NCBI RefSeq assembly: GCF_015223105.1
Contig: NZ_JADFTZ010000001.1
Coordinates: forward strand, 868,001-932,000
Direction of reading: 5' to 3'
DNA length: 64,000 nucleotides
Origin: Flavobacterium proteolyticum
Lineage (GTDB): Bacteria; Bacteroidota; Bacteroidia; Flavobacteriales; Flavobacteriaceae
Position 1 is the first letter of the stretch, and each line of letters opens with the position of its first letter. This document shows, piece after piece, positions 60,294-64,000 of the stretch. The notes under the pieces were generated by a model. That model made no database searches. It was not told the origin of the DNA and saw only the letters and a program-made list of their open reading frames with translations. Made by a program: the position numbers and the translations under genes.

Positions 60294-61724
60294 TTATTCT
60301 ATTTCAGAAACACGCATCGTGTTTACCATTCCTTTTGCTACGATAGGCATTGCGGCTAAGTTGACCACCATATCGCCTTTTTTCACGTATTTCTTTTCTT
60401 TACAAATCGTGTTGATGTCGTCAATGGTGTCGTCTGTACTTACTAATTTGTCGTAGAAATACGCTCTAACACCCCATAATAAGTTCAATTGCGTTAAAAT
60501 ACGTTTGTTAGATGTAAATACTAAAATATGCGATTTTGGACGCCATGCCGAAATTTGGAATGCCGTATAACCTGAGTTCGTTAACGTAGTAATCGCTTTC
60601 GCATTAATGGTATCCGCCATTTGTGAAGCGTGGTAACAAATCGATTTGGTAATATAGCGACTGTTTTTAACCATCGGTTGCGAAATAGGCACTTTAATTA
60701 ATGGCGAATCTTCTACACTTTCAATGATACGTGTCATGGTTTGAATTACTTCCACAGGATAATTTCCTACTGAAGTTTCTCCAGATAACATTACCGCATC
60801 AGCTCCGTCCATTACCGAGTTCGCTACGTCGTTTACTTCAGCACGTGTTGGTGTTAATGAGGTAATCATCGTTTCCATCATTTGTGTTGCCACGATTACT
60901 GGAATACGAGCTGTTTTTGCTCTATGAATCAATTTTTTCTGAATCAATGGCACTTCTTCTGCAGGAACTTCCACACCTAAATCACCACGAGCTACCATCA
61001 AACCATCGCAAAATGCTACGATTTTATCAATGTTCTCAACTGCTTCTGGCTTTTCAATTTTAGCAATAATCGGAATTTTATGATCGGAATGTTCTGCAAT
61101 TAAATCTTGTAAATCTTCTAGGTCTTTTGGCGTTCTTACAAACGATAATGCAATCCAATCTACTTTGTTTTCGATAGCGAATTTAGCATCGCGAATATCT
61201 TTTTCCGTTAAAGCAGGAAGCGAAACTTTTGTATTTGGTAAATTCACTCCTTTTTTCGATTTCAAAGGACCACCTTGTACCACTACAGCTTCAACTTCGG
61301 TGTTTTTATCGGTTTTAGTTACTTCGAAAATTAATTTTCCGTCGTCTAATAAGATTCTTTCTCCTGGATTTACATCTTTTGGAAATTCTTTGTAGTTCAT
61401 GTAAACACGCTCTGCCGTTCCTAAGATATCTTCTGCAGTAGTAAAGGTAATTTTGTCGCCTTTGCTTACTACTACGTCTTCTTTCATAACGCCTACACGT
61501 AATTTCGGACCTTGTAAATCGGCTAAGATGGAAGTAGTGTAACCAAACTCATCGTTTAGTTCTCTAATCATGTCAATTCTGGCACTAACATCGGTATAAT
61601 CAGCGTGCGAAAAGTTAATTCGGAAGACATTAACTCCAGCATCCACCATATTTTTAAGCACTTCTTTTGTACTACAGGCAGGACCAAGCGTAGCTACAAT
61701 TTTAGTTTTTTTGTTTGTCGGCAT
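60294..61724 (-). CDS. pyk: Pyruvate kinase
   Basis: The product is 476 residues. The active-site region is IIAKIEKPEAVENIDKIV near 219-236 with the catalytic lysine, and ILADLQGPKLRVG, VARGDLGVEVPAEEVP and SGETSVGNYP are canonical. It makes pyruvate and ATP from phosphoenolpyruvate and ADP in the cytoplasm. Length is normal. It lies 5 bases after the IPExxxVDY gene, and the two are probably in one transcript. It ends at the bidirectional terminator. Confidence 0.97.
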   Translation of the reverse strand: MPTNKKTKIVATLGPACSTKEVLKNMVDAGVNVFRINFSHADYTDVSARIDMIRELNDEFGYTTSILADLQGPKLRVGVMKEDVVVSKGDKITFTTAEDILGTAERVYMNYKEFPKDVNPGERILLDDGKLIFEVTKTDKNTEVEAVVVQGGPLKSKKGVNLPNTKVSLPALTEKDIRDAKFAIENKVDWIALSFVRTPKDLEDLQDLIAEHSDHKIPIIAKIEKPEAVENIDKIVAFCDGLMVARGDLGVEVPAEEVPLIQKKLIHRAKTARIPVIVATQMMETMITSLTPTRAEVNDVANSVMDGADAVMLSGETSVGNYPVEVIQTMTRIIESVEDSPLIKVPISQPMVKNSRYITKSICYHASQMADTINAKAITTLTNSGYTAFQISAWRPKSHILVFTSNKRILTQLNLLWGVRAYFYDKLVSTDDTIDDINTICKEKKYVKKGDMVVNLAAMPIVAKGMVNTMRVSEIE

Positions 61725-61729
61725 TTTAA

Positions 61730-62203
61730 TTAAAAAATTAAATTATTTTTTGATTTTAAGTTTGTTGTATCAACGGAATAAGCAGTGGTTACATTTTTGA
61801 TTTTCAATATGGTATCGATGATTTCATCAGCATCAAAGCCATAATCGATATTTTCAATTTTAATTAAATAATCTGCTTTTTTATATTCTGGAAGTAAAAA
61901 AACGGTGATGTCAACTTGTTCAAAAAGCGAACTCGTTTGTTTGTTCGAATTGATAATCGTGGTTTTATTTTCGATTAGGGTCCAAATTACATCGTTCTTT
62001 TCATCATCAAAAGCGAAATTTTCAAAAGCGCTTTTTCCTTCCGGAATGGCGATTTCTATGTAGTTATCATTTTTTTGTAACTGCAATCCCAATTCCTTGT
62101 TTAAGCAATACGCTAATTTGTAATCTTCTAAAGATGAATGAATGGCGATTAACTCATAATCATCTGAAATAAAATCGTTTATTTGAATTTTATGAATGGC
62201 CAT
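61730..62203 (-). CDS. IPExxxVDY-family protein
   Basis: The product is 157 residues. The segment FLLPEYKKADYLIKIENIDYG corresponds to the signature of the flavobacterial family named IPExxxVDY, here LPEYKKADY. A short N-terminal MAIHKIQINDFISDDYELIAIH and a helical middle follow the usual plan. It is encoded between rnc and pyk, a typical position in Flavobacteriia. Cytoplasmic, function unknown. The family assignment is from the signature and neighbours. Confidence 0.8.
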   Translation of the reverse strand: MAIHKIQINDFISDDYELIAIHSSLEDYKLAYCLNKELGLQLQKNDNYIEIAIPEGKSAFENFAFDDEKNDVIWTLIENKTTIINSNKQTSSLFEQVDITVFLLPEYKKADYLIKIENIDYGFDADEIIDTILKIKNVTTAYSVDTTNLKSKNNLIF

Positions 62204-62238
62204 TTTCCAAAATTAAGTCGTAAATATAAGGCTAAAAA

Positions 62239-62274
62239 TCGTTAAAAACTACCTGTTTGGCAGTTCTTAACGAT
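62239..62274 (-). terminator. Hairpin downstream of rnc
   Basis: ATCGTTAA at 62239-62246 pairs with TTAACGAT at 62267-62274, and AACT/AGTT extends the stem after one mismatch. On the minus strand it is followed by TTTT, so it could be a weak terminator after rnc. Confidence 0.5.
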
Positions 62275-62283
62275 AATTTATAA

Positions 62284-62299
62284 ACTCAAACGTTTGAGT
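62284..62299. promoter_or_regulatory. 16-base perfect palindrome after rnc
   Basis: ACTCAAACGTTTGAGT is a perfect palindrome 8 bases past the rnc stop and about 80 bases upstream of the IPExxxVDY start. It could be a regulator-binding site; no regulator is identified. Confidence 0.35.
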
Positions 62300-62306
62300 A
62301 GGGGAA

Positions 62307-63050
62307 TTATTTTTTCGAAATTTTTTCTTGAAAGACAAAATACGCTCTTTGGGCAGCTTTTTCTTCTGCTTTTTTCTTAGAAGTTGCTCTAGCTTTGGCG
62401 ATAATTTTGTTGTTAATCGACAATTTTACGCTGAAATATTTCTGTCCTTCTTGTCCGTTATCTTCGATAAAATCAAAGGCGAAAGGTGCTTTTTCTTTTT
62501 GACACCATTCGATGATTAAACTTTTGTAACTGATGACTTTACCTTCTAATTTGGCAATGTCAACATATTGTTTAATGATTTTATTTTGGATGAATTTTTC
62601 GCAATACGTAAAGCCTTTGTCTAAATAAATAGCACCAATAAAAGCTTCAAACAAATTACCATGAATGTTTTCGCCAAACTGACTCGAATTGACTTTACTT
62701 TCTACAAAACTCACTAAATTAAAATCACGTCCTAGTTCGTTCAAATGCTCTCTACTGACAATTTTCGAACGCATTTTTGTCAAATAGCCTTCATCTCCAG
62801 AAGGAACTTCGTTGTATAAATGAGCTGCGATAACGCTTCCTAGCATCGCATCACCAAGAAATTCTAAACGTTCATAATTAAAAGGATTTCCTTTTTCATC
62901 CAATTTATTAGCTGAGCGATGGGTAAATGCTTTTCGGTAATATTTTAATTCTTTTGGCTGAAAACCAAGTATTTTGGTAATTTTTTCAAAAAAAATCCCG
63001 TCTTCTTGAGAACGGGAGTTTTTTCGTATTTTATTAAATAAACGACGCAT
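62307..63050 (-). CDS. rnc: Ribonuclease III
   Basis: The product is 247 residues. The catalytic signature NYERLEFLGDAMLGSVIA (about 58-75) contains the metal-binding acids, and a double-stranded-RNA-binding domain covers the last ~70 residues, ending KAAQRAYFVFQEKISKK. It cleaves double-stranded RNA in rRNA and mRNA processing. The start is 2 bases after the fabF stop. Its first codons include a terminator-like hairpin with T8 (62988-63020 on the minus strand), discussed separately. Confidence 0.96.
   Translation of the reverse strand: MRRLFNKIRKNSRSQEDGIFFEKITKILGFQPKELKYYRKAFTHRSANKLDEKGNPFNYERLEFLGDAMLGSVIAAHLYNEVPSGDEGYLTKMRSKIVSREHLNELGRDFNLVSFVESKVNSSQFGENIHGNLFEAFIGAIYLDKGFTYCEKFIQNKIIKQYVDIAKLEGKVISYKSLIIEWCQKEKAPFAFDFIEDNGQEGQKYFSVKLSINNKIIAKARATSKKKAEEKAAQRAYFVFQEKISKK
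62988..63020 (-). terminator. Terminator-like hairpin inside the start of rnc
   Basis: On the minus strand TCCCGT (63017-63012) pairs with ACGGGA (63001-62996), with flanking A/T pairs after one bulge, and is followed by eight T (62995-62988). It covers codons ~10 to 21 of rnc, about 33 bases after the fabF stop. It resembles an intrinsic terminator or attenuator. Confidence 0.5.
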
Positions 63051-63052
63051 GT

Positions 63053-64000
63053 TTAGTTCTCAAATTTTTTGAATAAAACACAAGCGTTATGTCCACCAAA
63101 ACCAAAAGTATTACTCATAGCCACTTTAATTTCGCGTTTTTGCGCTTTGTTTAAAGTTAAGTTTAACGATGGATCTATATTTTCGTCTACAGTTGTATGG
63201 TTAATCGTTGGAGGGACAATTCCGTTTTGCATTGCCAAGATAGAAGCAATAGCTTCAATAGCTCCAGCAGCACCTAACAAGTGACCTGTCATAGATTTAG
63301 TCGAGTTGATGTTGATGTTTTTAGCATGATCACCAAAAACAGCTTTAATGGCTTTTAACTCAGCAACGTCTCCAAGTGGTGTTGAAGTTCCGTGTGTGTT
63401 GATGTGGTCTACGTCTTCTGGTTTCATTCCAGCATCACGTAAACAGTTTTCCATAACAGCAATAACTCCAATTCCTTCTGGATGTGGAGCAGTTAAGTGA
63501 TAAGCATCAGAAGATAAACCGCCACCACCTACTTCACAGTAGATTTTAGCACCACGCGCAATCGCATGTTCGTACTCTTCTAATACTAAAGCACCAGCAC
63601 CTTCACCTAAAACGAATCCATCACGAGTAGCATCAAATGGTCTTGACGCTGTTTCTGGACTTTCGTTTCTAGTCGATAAAGCTTGCATTGAGTTAAATCC
63701 GCCCATACCAGCAATAGTTACCGCTGCTTCAGAACCGCCTGAAACAATTACATCACACATTCCTAAACGGATGTAGTTAAAGGCATCTACTAAAGCATTT
63801 GCCGAAGAAGCACATGCAGAAACCGTAGTATAGTTTGGTCCCATGAAACCATTTCGCATTGAAATGTGTCCAGGAGCAATATCAGCAATCATTTTAGGAA
63901 TAAAGAATGGATTAAAACGTGGTGTTCCATCACCAGCGGCATAATTCATTACTTCGTCTTGGAAGGTTTGTAAACCTCCAATCCCAGCTCCCCAAATAAC
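63053..64000 (-). CDS. fabF: Beta-ketoacyl-ACP synthase II (partial)
   Basis: The frame is open to the end of the window: 17 codons upstream of the Met at 63949 read VIWGAGIGGLQTFQDEV, typical FabF sequence, so the N-terminal ~100 residues lie outside. The catalytic cysteine is in TTVSACASSANAL, and the catalytic histidines are in NTHGTSTPLGD and KSMTGHLLGAAGA. FabF extends acyl chains in fatty-acid synthesis in the cytoplasm. It is upstream of rnc by 2 bases. The acpP gene often before fabF is not visible. Confidence 0.96.
   Translation of the reverse strand, partial: VIWGAGIGGLQTFQDEVMNYAAGDGTPRFNPFFIPKMIADIAPGHISMRNGFMGPNYTTVSACASSANALVDAFNYIRLGMCDVIVSGGSEAAVTIAGMGGFNSMQALSTRNESPETASRPFDATRDGFVLGEGAGALVLEEYEHAIARGAKIYCEVGGGGLSSDAYHLTAPHPEGIGVIAVMENCLRDAGMKPEDVDHINTHGTSTPLGDVAELKAIKAVFGDHAKNININSTKSMTGHLLGAAGAIEAIASILAMQNGIVPPTINHTTVDENIDPSLNLTLNKAQKREIKVAMSNTFGFGGHNACVLFKKFEN

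Overview
The window is AT-rich chromosomal DNA from a member of the Flavobacteriaceae, most likely Flavobacterium or a close relative. This rests on a T9SS C-terminal sorting domain, a PorZ-like protein, the Bat (aerotolerance) cluster, an IPExxxVDY-family gene beside rnc, a DksA-like protein without its zinc cysteines, and many Bacteroidota-type promoters (-7 element TAnnTTTG, -33 TTG). I see no rRNA, tRNA, CRISPR array, insertion sequence or prophage. Most of the window is dense housekeeping sequence.

Layout. 1-1218: 3' end of a large T9SS-secreted surface protein. 1394-3487 (minus): a lone AlbA_2/Schlafen-type protein and an aldo/keto reductase. 3664-13862 (plus): moxR, a DUF58 gene, a BatD-like membrane protein, batA, batB, batC, a short BatD paralogue, batD and batE. 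13910-16491: cvpA-like gene, a conserved hypothetical, pheS and a small conserved gene. 16610-20317: a GH92 mannosidase and a secreted thioredoxin-like protein. 20320-28058 (minus): TerC-type transporter, gpsA, iron-type alcohol dehydrogenase, a yicC-gmk-nadD group with two small membrane-protein genes inserted, a DMT transporter and an ArsC/Spx-like reductase. 28138-32258: DinB-family protein, cystathionine gamma-synthase, a minus-strand outer-membrane protein and glutamate dehydrogenase. 32377-39988 (plus): porZ, recO, ileS, DksA-like gene, lspA. 39989-42813 (minus): 5-formyl-THF cyclo-ligase, a PLP decarboxylase and an aspartoacylase-like M14 enzyme. 42994-54965 (plus): uvrC, a patatin/beta-barrel protein, hmgA and hppD, a candidate small RNA, a DUF3108 protein, tryptophan 2,3-dioxygenase, an M23 lipoprotein, pgi and a small membrane protein. 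55011-60219: RlpA-like protein, YciI and CYTH genes (minus), a large membrane protein named after 'site-specific recombinase', DNA polymerase IV and a PAS protein. 60294-64000 (minus): pyk, IPExxxVDY gene, rnc and the 3' part of fabF.

Functional links. The Bat cluster pairs a MoxR chaperone ATPase with VWA and TPR envelope proteins. hmgA, hppD and tryptophan dioxygenase make a local aromatic amino acid catabolism group. PorZ and the first gene belong to type IX secretion and its cargo. The fabF-rnc-IPExxxVDY-pyk order is a compact minus-strand housekeeping block.

The less ordinary content is in and between the genes rather than in an accessory island. There are several families of short-word imperfect repeats in intergenic gaps; some run into coding sequence or supply promoter -33 elements. 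Two intrinsic-terminator-like hairpins overlap the 5' end of the following gene. A promoter-hairpin-terminator unit looks like a small RNA gene. Two -7 promoter elements abut back to back between cvpA and its neighbour. I found no convincing new defence or mobile system. All calls are from reading the sequence without database searches.
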